DNA of 64,000 nt from Bin52 sp965243345. GTDB lineage: Bacteria; Pseudomonadota; Alphaproteobacteria; Thalassobaculales; Thalassobaculaceae. Below, piece by piece: positions 52,712-62,002 of the stretch. The stretch's first letter is position 1, and each line of letters opens with the position of its first letter. The DNA lies in assembly GCA_965243345.1 (NCBI GenBank), contig CBDEUR010000003.1, forward strand, positions 4,526,001 to 4,590,000. The letters are read 5' to 3'. A program made the translations under genes and the position numbers. The notes beneath the pieces are model-generated. The model was given only the letters and a program-made list of their open reading frames with translations, was not told the origin of the DNA and ran no database searches.

Positions 52712-53443
52712 GTGAGCGAAGGTCACGATACTCAGGTCCGGCCGGCGGGTCCCAGGCACGTGGCGATCATCATGGACGGCAACGGGCGCTGGGCGCGGGC
52801 TCGCGGCCTGCCGCGGGCGATCGGCCACAAGTACGGGGCCGAGCGGGTGCGCGAGACGGTGGAATGCGTGATGGAGCACGGCATCCGCCACCTGACCCTG
52901 TTCGGGTTCTCGTCGGAAAACTGGAAACGGCCGGACGACGAGATCGCCGACCTCATGGGACTGCTCAAGCGCTACCTGTCGAAGGAAATGGCGGAACTGC
53001 ATGCCCGGGGCGTTCGCATCCGGGTGATCGGCGAGCGCCATCGCCTGCCTGCCGACATCGGGGCGCTGATTGTCCGGGCCGAACGGCTGACCACGCTGAA
53101 CCGGGAACTCGATCTTACCCTCGCGCTCAGCTATGGCGGCCGCCGCGCAATCGCGGCCGCGGCGCGCGGGCTTGCACGTGAGGTCCGGTCGGGGACGCTC
53201 GACCCGGACTGCATCGACGAGAACCTGTTCGCTTCCCGGCTCGAGACCCTCGAGCTGCCGGACCCCGACCTGCTGATCCGGACCTCCGGCGAAATGCGGA
53301 TCTCGAACTTCATGCTGTGGGAATGCGCCTACTCGGAGTTCGTGTTCACCGACGTGTTGTGGCCCGACTTCTCGCGGGACACGCTGGTGCAGGCGATCGC
53401 GGAATTCGGACGGCGCGAGCGGCGCTACGGCGCCGCGGTGTGA
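52712..53443 (+). CDS. uppS: Undecaprenyl diphosphate synthase
   Basis: A 243-residue cis-prenyltransferase that makes the C55 lipid carrier for cell-wall and LPS assembly. It has the catalytic D22 in IIMDGNGRWAR, FGFSSENWKRP, LALSYGGR and LIRTSGEMRISNFMLWE. Translation starts at GTG 52712; an alternative Met start is not available before the conserved block. Confidence 0.97.
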   Translation: MSEGHDTQVRPAGPRHVAIIMDGNGRWARARGLPRAIGHKYGAERVRETVECVMEHGIRHLTLFGFSSENWKRPDDEIADLMGLLKRYLSKEMAELHARGVRIRVIGERHRLPADIGALIVRAERLTTLNRELDLTLALSYGGRRAIAAAARGLAREVRSGTLDPDCIDENLFASRLETLELPDPDLLIRTSGEMRISNFMLWECAYSEFVFTDVLWPDFSRDTLVQAIAEFGRRERRYGAAV

Positions 53444-53452
53444 GCCCGGAGC

Positions 53453-54256
53453 GTGCCCGCCCGTTTCGGTGACTTCACGGCGCGCCTCGTCTCGGCACTC
53501 GTGATGGTTCCGCCGCTTGCCGCGGCATTGTGGCAGGGGGGCCTGGTGCTTGCGGTGCTGGTTGCCGCAGTGACCGGCTGTCTGGCGTGGGAATGGAGCC
53601 GGATGGCGGGAGCCGGCAGGTCGCTTGCCGCTGCCTGCGCTGCCGCCGGCTGCCTGCCGGTCGCCGCCTGGCCGCTGCTGCCGGCCGACGACTGGGGCTG
53701 GGTCGCGGCTGCGGCCGGTCTTGCGACCGGCGCCCTCGCGGTCCGGCACCGCCACGGCCTGGTTGTTCTCGCGGGTCCCGTGGTCGCCGTGGTCCCCGGG
53801 GTTGCACTGCTGTGGCTTCGCGGGTTCGAGCCCGGCGGTGCGGTGCTGGTGGCCGGTCTGCTTGGCTGCGTGATCGCGACCGATACCGGTGCCTATGCGG
53901 CCGGGCGGCTGTTCGGCGGTCCCAGGCTTGCGCCGATGATCAGTCCGAACAAGACCTGGGCCGGGTTCGCCGGCGGTATCCTGGCGGGTGCCGCGGGCGG
54001 TGGACTCTTGGCCGCGTGGCTTCCCGGCGATGCGAATGTCGCCCTGCTGTGCCTCGCCGGCGCCGGTGTCGCGGTGGTTTCCCAGGCAGGGGACCTCGGT
54101 GAATCGGCGATGAAGCGGCGGTTCGGCGTCAAGGACTCCGGGCGCATGATCCCGGGCCATGGCGGTGTTCTCGACCGGTGTGACGGGCACATGGCTGCGA
54201 TCAGCTTCGCGGCGGCGCTGGTGCTGCTTGGCGGCAAGCCCCCGGTTCTGTGGTAG
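53453..54256 (+). CDS. cdsA: Phosphatidate cytidylyltransferase
   Basis: A 267-residue membrane enzyme that forms CDP-diacylglycerol for phospholipid synthesis. Several hydrophobic helices precede the family signature KRRFGVKDSGRMIPGHGGVLDR near the C-terminus; the usual DS after LDR-x is DG here. Start codon is GTG at 53453, nine bases after uppS. Helices are unusually rich in Ala, Gly and Val, as the high GC would favour. Confidence 0.94.
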   Translation: MPARFGDFTARLVSALVMVPPLAAALWQGGLVLAVLVAAVTGCLAWEWSRMAGAGRSLAAACAAAGCLPVAAWPLLPADDWGWVAAAAGLATGALAVRHRHGLVVLAGPVVAVVPGVALLWLRGFEPGGAVLVAGLLGCVIATDTGAYAAGRLFGGPRLAPMISPNKTWAGFAGGILAGAAGGGLLAAWLPGDANVALLCLAGAGVAVVSQAGDLGESAMKRRFGVKDSGRMIPGHGGVLDRCDGHMAAISFAAALVLLGGKPPVLW

Positions 54257-54274
54257 AGTGCCTTGCGGGCGAAC

Positions 54275-55525
54275 ATGACCCGGACGGGGGGGATGGGTGG
54301 AGGCATGCCGGCAACCGGGAGCGAAGACGGGATCACGGGCCTGACCGTTCTCGGGGCAACGGGGTCGGTCGGACAGACCACGCTCGCCCTGGTCCGCCAG
54401 CACCCCGGACGGTTCTCGATCGAGGCCCTGACCGCGGGGAGCAAGTGGCGGGAACTGGCCGCCGCGGCCCGCGAGATGCGGCCGCGGTTCGTGGCGATAC
54501 GTGACGAGAGCACCCTGCCGGAGCTCAGGGACGCGTTGTCGGACCTGCCGATCGAGGTGGCGGCCGGTCGTTCCGGGCTCGACGAGGCTGCACGCCGTCC
54601 GGCGGACCGGGTGGTCTCGGCCATTGTCGGGATTGCCGGCCTCGGGCCGACCATGGCGGCAGTGCAGCGCGGTGCGACGGTTGCGATCGCCAACAAGGAG
54701 CCGCTGGTCTCCGCCGGGAAGCTGATCATCGAGGAGGCCGCCCGGTGCGGAGCGACGCTGCTGCCGGTCGACTCCGAACACAATGCCATCTTCCAGGTGT
54801 TCGAGGACGAGAACCGTGACCGGATCCGGAGCATCGTGCTCACGGCGTCCGGCGGGCCGTTCCTGAGGCACTCCGTCGACGAGATGGCCGCATGCACGCC
54901 CGAGCAGGCCCTTGCCCATCCCAACTGGAGCATGGGTGCGAAGATCTCCATCGACTCGGCAACCATGATGAACAAGGGCCTCGAGGTCATCGAGGCGCAT
55001 CACCTGTTCGGGTTTTCCGAACGGAAGATCGAGGTGCTGGTGCACCCGCAGTCGGTGGTGCACGGACTGGTGTCCTACTGCGACGGTTCGGTGCTCGCGC
55101 ACATGGCGCCGACGGACATGTCATGCCCGATCGCGCACGCGCTCGCCTGGCCCGAACGCATCGCGGTTCCACGATGCCGGCTTGATCTCGCGACGGCGGG
55201 ACCGCTCACCTTCGAACCTCCGGACGACGCGCGGTTTCCGGCGCTCGGGCTCGCGCGCTCGGCACTGCGTGCGGGTGGCGCGCTCCCGCTGGTGCTCAAT
55301 GCCGTCAACGAGGTGGCGGTGCAGGCCTTCCTCGATCGCGCCATCGGCTTCTGCGACATCGTCCGCCTGATCGAGACCGTGCTTGCGCGCGAGCAGCCCG
55401 CAGCGCCGACATCGCTCGAGGAGATCCAGGAGCTGGATGCCGGGATACGTGCCGTGGCCCGGGACCTGCTCGGCGGGCCGGGCCGGGCGGTCGGCACCGT
55501 TGCCATGCCCTCCGCAGCTGTCTAA
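54275..55525 (+). CDS. dxr: 1-deoxy-D-xylulose 5-phosphate reductoisomerase
   Basis: A 416-residue enzyme of the non-mevalonate isoprenoid route. It has the NADPH loop LGATGSVGQTTL, metal-binding DSEHNAIFQ, ISIDSATMMNKGLEVIEAHHLF and HPQSVVHG. NKEPLVSAG carries Pro where many relatives have Ser or Cys. The start is uncertain: ATG at 54275, 54293 and 54305 are all in frame, with a Gly-rich, non-conserved leader between them. It supplies precursors used by uppS. Confidence 0.95.
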   Translation: MTRTGGMGGGMPATGSEDGITGLTVLGATGSVGQTTLALVRQHPGRFSIEALTAGSKWRELAAAAREMRPRFVAIRDESTLPELRDALSDLPIEVAAGRSGLDEAARRPADRVVSAIVGIAGLGPTMAAVQRGATVAIANKEPLVSAGKLIIEEAARCGATLLPVDSEHNAIFQVFEDENRDRIRSIVLTASGGPFLRHSVDEMAACTPEQALAHPNWSMGAKISIDSATMMNKGLEVIEAHHLFGFSERKIEVLVHPQSVVHGLVSYCDGSVLAHMAPTDMSCPIAHALAWPERIAVPRCRLDLATAGPLTFEPPDDARFPALGLARSALRAGGALPLVLNAVNEVAVQAFLDRAIGFCDIVRLIETVLAREQPAAPTSLEEIQELDAGIRAVARDLLGGPGRAVGTVAMPSAAV

Positions 55526-55582
55526 ACAGTCGACAATCCGCGCTGTCCAGACAGCCTGCACCCTGCACGGAGACGCCCGAGC

Positions 55583-56719
55583 GTGACCGATCTTCTGGCA
55601 ATCGTGACCGATAACCTGGTGCCATTCCTGGTTATTCTGACAGTACTGGTGTTCGTGCACGAGTATGGTCACTACGCCGTTGCCCGGCGTGCGGGTGTGC
55701 GGGTCGAGGTGTTCTCGATCGGTTTCGGACCGGAGTTGTTCGGCTGGACGGCCCGTTCGGGAACCCGCTGGAAGTTCTCGGCCATCCCGCTTGGCGGCTA
55801 CGTCAGGATGTTCGGCGACAGCGATCCGTCAAGCTCGGCCGGCGAGGGGCTGACGGAGATGAGCGAGGAGGAGCGGGAAACCTCGTTCCACCACAAGTCG
55901 CTCGGTGCGCGCACCGCCATCGTTGCGGCGGGGCCGGCCGCCAATTTCCTGTTCGCGATCCTGGTGCTCGCGGTCCTGCACGCGAGCGTGGGTCAGCGAC
56001 AGCTCGCGCCGACCGTCTCCGAGGTGATGCCCGGGAGTGCGGCCGAGGCGGGCGGGCTGGTGGCCGGCGACCGGGTGGTCGAGGCCGACGGGGCGCCGAT
56101 CGGACAGTTCGGGGACCTGCAGCAGGTGGTCTCGGCGAGTGCCGGCCGGCCGCTTGTCCTGGTGGTGGAGCGCGACGGCGAACAGGTCACGCTCACCGTC
56201 ACACCGCGCCGGGTCGAGAGTACCGACAGTGCCGGGGAGACCGTTTCCCGCGGTCAGCTCGGCGTGCGCGGCGGAACGGTGGAGTACCGGCGTTCGGATC
56301 CGCTCTCGGCGGTGTGGATCGCGACGGCGGAGACCTGGTCGCTCACCGTCCAGACCCTGGCGGCGGTCCGCGAGATCATCACCGGCAGCAGGAGCGCCGA
56401 GGAGCTCGGCGGTCCGCTCAGGATCGCGCAGATCTCCGGATCGGCCGCGGATGCCGGACTGGCGACGGCGTTGTGGTTTACCGCCCTGCTGTCGATCAAC
56501 CTCGGATTGATCAACCTGTTCCCGATCCCGGTCCTCGACGGTGGACATCTTGTGTTCTACCTGGCCGAGGCGGTGCGTGGACGTCCGCTTGGAGAGCGCG
56601 TTCGGGAGTACGCGTCGATTGCCGGTTTGACTACGGTGATCGGTCTTATGGTATTTGTGACATGGAACGATATAGTTCAGCTGCGGGTTGTCGATTTCTT
56701 CCACTCGTTGTTCAGTTGA
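55583..56719 (+). CDS. rseP: Site-2 protease RseP
   Basis: A 378-residue intramembrane zinc protease. The HExxH site is H26-E27-H30 in VHEYGHY within the first helix, and the third ligand is in LFPIPVLDGGHL near residue 320. One clear PDZ domain (around GSAAEAGGLVAGDRVVEADG) lies between. It cleaves anti-sigma factors and leftover signal peptides. Start is GTG at 55583. It has its usual place before bamA. Confidence 0.96.
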   Translation: MTDLLAIVTDNLVPFLVILTVLVFVHEYGHYAVARRAGVRVEVFSIGFGPELFGWTARSGTRWKFSAIPLGGYVRMFGDSDPSSSAGEGLTEMSEEERETSFHHKSLGARTAIVAAGPAANFLFAILVLAVLHASVGQRQLAPTVSEVMPGSAAEAGGLVAGDRVVEADGAPIGQFGDLQQVVSASAGRPLVLVVERDGEQVTLTVTPRRVESTDSAGETVSRGQLGVRGGTVEYRRSDPLSAVWIATAETWSLTVQTLAAVREIITGSRSAEELGGPLRIAQISGSAADAGLATALWFTALLSINLGLINLFPIPVLDGGHLVFYLAEAVRGRPLGERVREYASIAGLTTVIGLMVFVTWNDIVQLRVVDFFHSLFS

Positions 56720-56749
56720 AAAGCGGACAGGACAGAGGCTCACAAGGCA

Positions 56750-59035
56750 ATGTTGAAAGTATTCGGAGCGGAACCAAAACGGAGCGGGTGGCTGTGCGCG
56801 GCCCTGGTGGCCGGGGTTCTTCTTGCGGCTCCCGTGGCCGTTGCCGACACCGTCGACGACATCGTGGTCAACGGCACCCAGCGGGTGGATCCGCAAACGG
56901 TCCTGTCCTACCTCGAGATCGAGCCCGGCGATCCGTTCGACCCCGACCTGCTTGACGACTCCCTGAAGGCCCTGTTCGCGACCGGACTGTTTGCCGACGT
57001 GGTGGTGCGTCGTGACGGAACGACGCTGGTGGTAGAGGTCAGGGAGAATCCGGTCATCAACCGGATCGCCTTCGAGGGCAATGACCGGATCGAGGATGAA
57101 GTTCTCGAGGCCGAGGTCCAGCTGAAACCCAGGCGGGTGTTTACTCGTACCAAGGTCCAGCGGGACGTGCAGCGGCTGCTCGATGTCTATCGCCTGAGCG
57201 GGCGGTTTGCCGCCCAGGTTGAACCCAAGGTGATCGTGCTCGAGCAGAACCGGGTCGACCTCGTCTTCGAGATCAGCGAGGGACCGTTGAGCCGGGTGCG
57301 CAGCATCACCTTCATCGGCAACCGCAGTTTCTCGGACTCCGATCTGCGCGACGTGATCCAGACCCGCGAGTACGCGTTCTGGCGGTTGCTTACCAGCAAC
57401 GATACCTATGATCCGGACCGCCTCGGTGTTGACCGGGAGCTGCTTCGCCGCTTCTACCTCGAGGAGGGGTACGCTGACTTCAAGGTGGTCTCGGCGGTTG
57501 CCGAGCTCACCACGGATCGCACGGATTTCGTGATCACCTTCACGGTTGACGAAGGCCGGCGCTACCGCGTGGGCGCGATCGGGTTCGACATCGCGCTCAA
57601 GCAGGTCACCGAGCAGATGCTCCGCCCCCTGGTCTCCATTGAAACCGACGACTGGTACGATGCCGACGCGGTCACCGAGGCCGCGGCACAGATGGCGGAT
57701 GCGGCCGGTGAGGTGGGATACGCCTTTGTCGACATCCGGCCCAGGACCGAGCGGCACCGCGAGGACCGGCGCATCGACATCACCTTCGAGATCGGCGAGG
57801 GGCAGCGGGTTTTCGTCGAGCGCATCGAGATCGAGGGCAACGTGCGCACGCTTGACGAGGTGATCCGGCGCGAGGTGCGGCTGATCGAGGGCGATGCCTA
57901 CAACACGGCGCGGTTGCGCGACTCCCACCGGCGGATCCGTAACCTCGGTTTCTTCAACTCGGTCGATATCGAACGCGAGCAGGGCAGTGCGCCGGACCGG
58001 ATGAAGGTCAAGCTGAAGGTCGACGAACGGCCGACCGGCGAACTGTCCTTCGGAGTGGGGTATTCCTCGCTGAACGGTCTGCTCGGCGATGTCGGGATCA
58101 CCGAGCGCAACCTGCTCGGCCGGGGCCAGACGCTGAAGGCGCGCGTCCAGGGCTCGGCGCTGTCCCAGGAGTACGATCTCGGTTTCGTCGAGCCCTACTT
58201 TCTCGACCGGGACGTGCTCGCCGGCATCGAACTGTTCCGCGTGACCCGGGACCGGCAGGATGACAGCTCCTTCGACGAGAAGAAGACCGGTGGCGGGGTG
58301 CGCTTCGGCTATACCCTGGGCAGGGACCTGCGCCAGTCGGTCCGTTACCAGTTCAGGCGGACCCAGGTGCTCAACGTGGACACGACTGCCTCCCGCTTCA
58401 TCGTCGAACAGGAGGGCACGACCACGACGTCCCAGGTCAGCCAGTCGCTCACCTACGACAAGCGCGACAACCGGCTCGACCCGACCGAGGGCTACCTGCT
58501 GGCGATGTCCACCGACGTTGCCGGTCTCGGTGGCGACACCCGGCTGCTGCGGCTTCGCGGCAACGGCTCCTACCATCTCCCGGTGTTCGATGACACCGTT
58601 CTCAGCATGAGCGCCGAGGCCGGCCACGTGCTGGGCCTGGGCGAGGATGTCAGCATTGCCGAGCGGTTCTTCATCGGCGGCAGCGTCATTCGCGGCTTCG
58701 CGGCATCCGGTCTCGGACCGAGGGACACGCTGACCGGCGATGCCCTTGGCGGCAACAACTACTATGCCGGGACGGTGGAATACAGTTTCCCGATCGGACT
58801 GCCCGATGACCTCGGCATCAAGCTGGCGCTGTTTGCCGATGCCGGCAGCCTGTGGCACGTGGAAGCCGTAGGGGACGAGGTGTTCGACAGTACCGCGGTC
58901 AGGCTTTCGGGCGGGTTTGGCGTGGCCTGGCGTACGGCGTTCGGCCTGATCCGCGTCGACATCGCGGAGGCAATCCTGAAAGAGGAACAGGATGAAACCG
59001 AATTGGTTCGATTCAGCTTCGGTTCCCGGTTCTGA
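56750..59035 (+). CDS. bamA: Outer-membrane assembly factor BamA
   Basis: A 761-residue Omp85 protein that folds proteins into the outer membrane. After a signal peptide (cleavage near VAVA, residue ~27) come five POTRA repeats starting DTVDDIVVNGTQRVD, then a 16-strand barrel with the lid motif IRGF (in GGSVIRGFAASGLGPRD, equivalent to VRGF) and a terminal Phe. Length is typical. It is followed directly by an OmpH/Skp-type chaperone gene. Confidence 0.97.
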   Translation: MLKVFGAEPKRSGWLCAALVAGVLLAAPVAVADTVDDIVVNGTQRVDPQTVLSYLEIEPGDPFDPDLLDDSLKALFATGLFADVVVRRDGTTLVVEVRENPVINRIAFEGNDRIEDEVLEAEVQLKPRRVFTRTKVQRDVQRLLDVYRLSGRFAAQVEPKVIVLEQNRVDLVFEISEGPLSRVRSITFIGNRSFSDSDLRDVIQTREYAFWRLLTSNDTYDPDRLGVDRELLRRFYLEEGYADFKVVSAVAELTTDRTDFVITFTVDEGRRYRVGAIGFDIALKQVTEQMLRPLVSIETDDWYDADAVTEAAAQMADAAGEVGYAFVDIRPRTERHREDRRIDITFEIGEGQRVFVERIEIEGNVRTLDEVIRREVRLIEGDAYNTARLRDSHRRIRNLGFFNSVDIEREQGSAPDRMKVKLKVDERPTGELSFGVGYSSLNGLLGDVGITERNLLGRGQTLKARVQGSALSQEYDLGFVEPYFLDRDVLAGIELFRVTRDRQDDSSFDEKKTGGGVRFGYTLGRDLRQSVRYQFRRTQVLNVDTTASRFIVEQEGTTTTSQVSQSLTYDKRDNRLDPTEGYLLAMSTDVAGLGGDTRLLRLRGNGSYHLPVFDDTVLSMSAEAGHVLGLGEDVSIAERFFIGGSVIRGFAASGLGPRDTLTGDALGGNNYYAGTVEYSFPIGLPDDLGIKLALFADAGSLWHVEAVGDEVFDSTAVRLSGGFGVAWRTAFGLIRVDIAEAILKEEQDETELVRFSFGSRF

Positions 59036-59036
59036 C

Positions 59037-59666
59037 ATGGTGGGAGCGGAACGCAAAGCCGTACGGCAGACCCGGAGCGGCTCGCTGCCTGCTGTCTGCG
59101 CGGCTCTGTTGCTGGCCGTGGCGCTGCTGCTGCCGGGTGACGTGCGCGCGCAGGAAAAGTCGACGCCGCCAGCACCGACTGCGTTGCAGCCGGTCCCGAT
59201 CGCGGTGATCGACTTCGGCTGGGTCATTCGGGAGTCGGAGGCGGCGAAGGGGATCAGGGCCGCGATCGATGTGCGGCAAAAGGAGTTCCGTACCAAGCTC
59301 GCAGGGGTCGAACAGCAGCTCAGGGCCGACGAGGACAAGCTCAACGCCGACCGGCAGTTCATCACCACGGAAGCCTTCCAGCAACGCATGAAGGCGCTGA
59401 AGGAAAGGGCGAGCCATGCGCAGCGCCAGGCCGCGGCGGCCACCAAGCAGCTGCGCACCGCACACGATACCGCGATGAACCAGGTACAGCAGGAACTCTA
59501 CCGGATCTGCGCTGAAATCGCCGAACAGACCGGGGCAGGGGCGGTCCTGTTTCGCAGCTCGATTGTCATCGCGGTCAAGACACTGGAGATCTCGGAGATT
59601 GCGCTCGCACGGCTGAACGAGAGGATACCGGCAGTCGAGGTGTCGTTCGAGACAGCGCAGAACTGA
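59037..59666 (+). CDS. OmpH/Skp-family periplasmic chaperone
   Basis: A 209-residue protein with an N-terminal signal peptide (residues ~18-38, cleavage near VRA) and a core IAVIDFGWVIRESEAAKGIRA followed by long charged helices that would form the Skp tentacles. It escorts outer-membrane proteins to BamA. The ATG at 59037 is one base after the bamA stop; an earlier start would overlap bamA. It is longer than E. coli Skp. Confidence 0.9.
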   Translation: MVGAERKAVRQTRSGSLPAVCAALLLAVALLLPGDVRAQEKSTPPAPTALQPVPIAVIDFGWVIRESEAAKGIRAAIDVRQKEFRTKLAGVEQQLRADEDKLNADRQFITTEAFQQRMKALKERASHAQRQAAAATKQLRTAHDTAMNQVQQELYRICAEIAEQTGAGAVLFRSSIVIAVKTLEISEIALARLNERIPAVEVSFETAQN

Positions 59667-59676
59667 CGGACCGACA

Positions 59677-60735
59677 ATGGCGGATCCCCGTTTCTTCCCC
59701 CATGCGGGTGCGCTCAGCCTGGCAGAGGTGGCGGCCCGCACCGGGTCGAAGCTGCTCAACTGCCCGGATCCCACGGTGAAGGTGAACGACGTGGCGCCGC
59801 TCGAGGCTGCGAAGCCGAGCGATGTGAGCTTTCTCGAAAACCGGCGCTATCTCGACGCGCTGGCCCGGTCCGGGGCCGGCGCATGCCTTATTCACGGGGA
59901 CCTGGTGCCACGGGCACCGGCGCACATGGCGTTGCTGGTGACCGGTGCGCCACGCCGGAACTTCGCCCGACTCGGCTGGTGCTTCCACCCCGAACCGGGG
60001 TTCGAGCCGGGGGTCTGCCCCGGTGCCAGTGTTGCGGCGTCGGCCCGTCTCGGCGCAGGGAGCCGGATTGAACCTGGCGCGGTGATCGGCGAACGGGTCG
60101 AGATCGGCGAGAACTGCCTCATCGGTGCGAACGCCGTCATCGATGAAGCGGTGGTGATCGGTCGCGAGACCCGGATCGGCGCCAATGTCACGCTCTCGCA
60201 CTGCGTTATCGGGGAGCGGTGCGAGATCCTGCCAGGTGCACGGATCGGCCAGCACGGGTTCGGATTCGATCTCGGCGGCGACGGCACCGTCAGAATGCCG
60301 CACCTCGGACGGGTGATGATCGGCGACGATGTCGAGATCGGAGCCAATTGCACGATCGACCGCGGAACCGGGCCGGATACCCGGATCGGGCGCGGGTCGA
60401 TGCTCGACAACCTGGTGCACCTGGCGCACAATGTTCAGCTTGGCTGCGGTTGCATTGTCGTGGCCCAGGTCGGCATCGCCGGCAGCACCCGTCTGGGGGA
60501 CCATGTGGTCGTCGGTGGCCAGGCGGGTATCGTCGGACATCTCGATATCGGTGATCGAGCGCGGATAGCAGGCGGTGCGGGAGTGCACAGGAACATTCCG
60601 CCGGACGGGGCCGTGGGCGGCATGCCGGCGGTTCCGATCGACGAATGGCGACGCTCGGCGGCGATCCTGCGGCACCTGGCCCGGCGCGGCCTGAAGGTTC
60701 TCAAACCAGGCAAGGGAGGCGGGTCGAATGACTGA
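59677..60735 (+). CDS. lpxD: UDP-3-O-acylglucosamine N-acyltransferase
   Basis: A 352-residue trimeric lipid A enzyme adding the second hydroxyacyl chain. An N-terminal uridine-binding domain precedes a left-handed beta helix of hexapeptide repeats (from about residue 108). The catalytic His is in LVHLAHNVQLG, and NCTIDRGTGPDTRIG is the family signature. It overlaps fabZ by eight bases. Confidence 0.96.
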   Translation: MADPRFFPHAGALSLAEVAARTGSKLLNCPDPTVKVNDVAPLEAAKPSDVSFLENRRYLDALARSGAGACLIHGDLVPRAPAHMALLVTGAPRRNFARLGWCFHPEPGFEPGVCPGASVAASARLGAGSRIEPGAVIGERVEIGENCLIGANAVIDEAVVIGRETRIGANVTLSHCVIGERCEILPGARIGQHGFGFDLGGDGTVRMPHLGRVMIGDDVEIGANCTIDRGTGPDTRIGRGSMLDNLVHLAHNVQLGCGCIVVAQVGIAGSTRLGDHVVVGGQAGIVGHLDIGDRARIAGGAGVHRNIPPDGAVGGMPAVPIDEWRRSAAILRHLARRGLKVLKPGKGGGSND

Positions 60736-61189
60736 GGGTGACGACTCCGCGATTCTCGACATCACCCGCATCAAGCAGCTCATCCCGCACCGCTACCCGT
60801 TCCTGATGGTCGACAGGGTCAGGGACGTGGTGCCGGGCGAGAGCGCCGTCGGGATCAAGAACGTCACGATCAACGAGCCGTATTTTGCCGGTCACTTTCC
60901 GACGATGCCGGTCATGCCGGGGGTGATGATCATCGAGGCGATGGCGCAGACCGCCAGCTGCCTGGTGATGATCACGCTGGGACCGGAGGCCGAGGGCAAG
61001 CTGGTGTTCTTCATGGCGGTGGAGTCGGCGCGGTTCCGCAAGCCCGTGTTGCCCGGGGACCGGATGGTGATCAATTGCCGGCTGCTGCGCCGGCGCGGTT
61101 CGGCCTGGAAGTTCACCGGCGAAGCACTGGTCGATGACGTGGTCGCGGCCGAGGCGACCTGCCTGGCCATGGTGGTGGACCGGGAGTGA
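60728..61189 (+). CDS. fabZ: 3-hydroxyacyl-ACP dehydratase FabZ
   Basis: A 153-residue hot-dog-fold dehydratase of fatty acid synthesis. The active site His is in GHFPTMPVMPG and the Glu in MIIEAMAQ; LIPHRYPFLMVDRV is the usual N-terminal block. It competes with LpxA for hydroxyacyl-ACP, which explains the conserved linkage with lpx genes. Confidence 0.97.
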   Translation: MTEGDDSAILDITRIKQLIPHRYPFLMVDRVRDVVPGESAVGIKNVTINEPYFAGHFPTMPVMPGVMIIEAMAQTASCLVMITLGPEAEGKLVFFMAVESARFRKPVLPGDRMVINCRLLRRRGSAWKFTGEALVDDVVAAEATCLAMVVDRE

Positions 61190-61195
61190 CCGCCG

Positions 61196-62002
61196 GTGCG
61201 TGAGACCGCGGTCCATCCGACCGCCATTGTCGACCCTGCGGCAGCCATCGGTCCCGGCGTGATCATCGGTCCCTACTGTCTGGTGGGCCCGAATGTCCGC
61301 CTTGGCGACGGGGCCACGCTCAAGAGCCATGTCGTGGTCGACGGGCGGACGGTGATCGGTCCGGACACCACCGTCTATCCGTTCGCCACCATCGGCCTGG
61401 AACCGCAGGATCTGAAGTATGCCGGGGAACCATCGCGGCTGGTGATCGGGCGCGGCAACGTCATTCGCGAACATGTCACCATGCACACCGGCACCGAGGG
61501 CGGCGGCATGGTGACCCGGATCGGCGACGGCGGGTTGTTCATGGTCGGTGTGCATGTGGCGCACGACTGCCAGATCGGCGACCGGGTGGTCCTTGCCAAC
61601 AACGCGGCGCTTGCAGGCCATGTCACCATCGGCGACGAGGCGATCCTCGGCGGGCTTGCCGCCGTGCACCAGTTCGTACGCATCGGCGCACGGGCGATCG
61701 TGGGCGCCATGACCGCGGTGGATCGTGACGTGATCCCCTACGGCTCGGTGAAGGGACATCGCGGCACCCTGTCAGGACTCAACCTCGTGGGCATGCGCCG
61801 GCGCGGGATCGCACGTGCGGACATCGAGGTGGCGACAGACGCCTTCGACACGTTGTTCCGCGGCCCGGGCGCCCTGCGCGAGCGTATCGCGGCGCTCGAG
61901 GCCACCGGCCCGGATGATCCGCGGGTCCTCGAGATCCTCTCCTTCCTGCGTTCGGACCCTTCGCGCCCGGTCTGCCAGCCACCGGTCTCCGGGACGCCGT
62001 GA
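61196..62002 (+). CDS. lpxA: UDP-N-acetylglucosamine O-acyltransferase
   Basis: A 268-residue first enzyme of lipid A synthesis, with a beta helix of hexapeptide repeats. It opens VHPTAIVDPAAAIGPGV, has the catalytic His in HVAHDCQIGD and MHTGTEGGG, and a C-terminal helical part. The GTG at 61196 is the only start before conserved sequence. Its end overlaps lpxI as GTGA. Confidence 0.96.
   Translation: MRETAVHPTAIVDPAAAIGPGVIIGPYCLVGPNVRLGDGATLKSHVVVDGRTVIGPDTTVYPFATIGLEPQDLKYAGEPSRLVIGRGNVIREHVTMHTGTEGGGMVTRIGDGGLFMVGVHVAHDCQIGDRVVLANNAALAGHVTIGDEAILGGLAAVHQFVRIGARAIVGAMTAVDRDVIPYGSVKGHRGTLSGLNLVGMRRRGIARADIEVATDAFDTLFRGPGALRERIAALEATGPDDPRVLEILSFLRSDPSRPVCQPPVSGTP

Noticed and set aside
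55829..59458. A reverse-strand open frame of over 1200 codons across rseP, bamA and ompH
   Set aside because: It is antisense to three clear genes, has no family resemblance, and long antisense frames are expected in GC-rich DNA.
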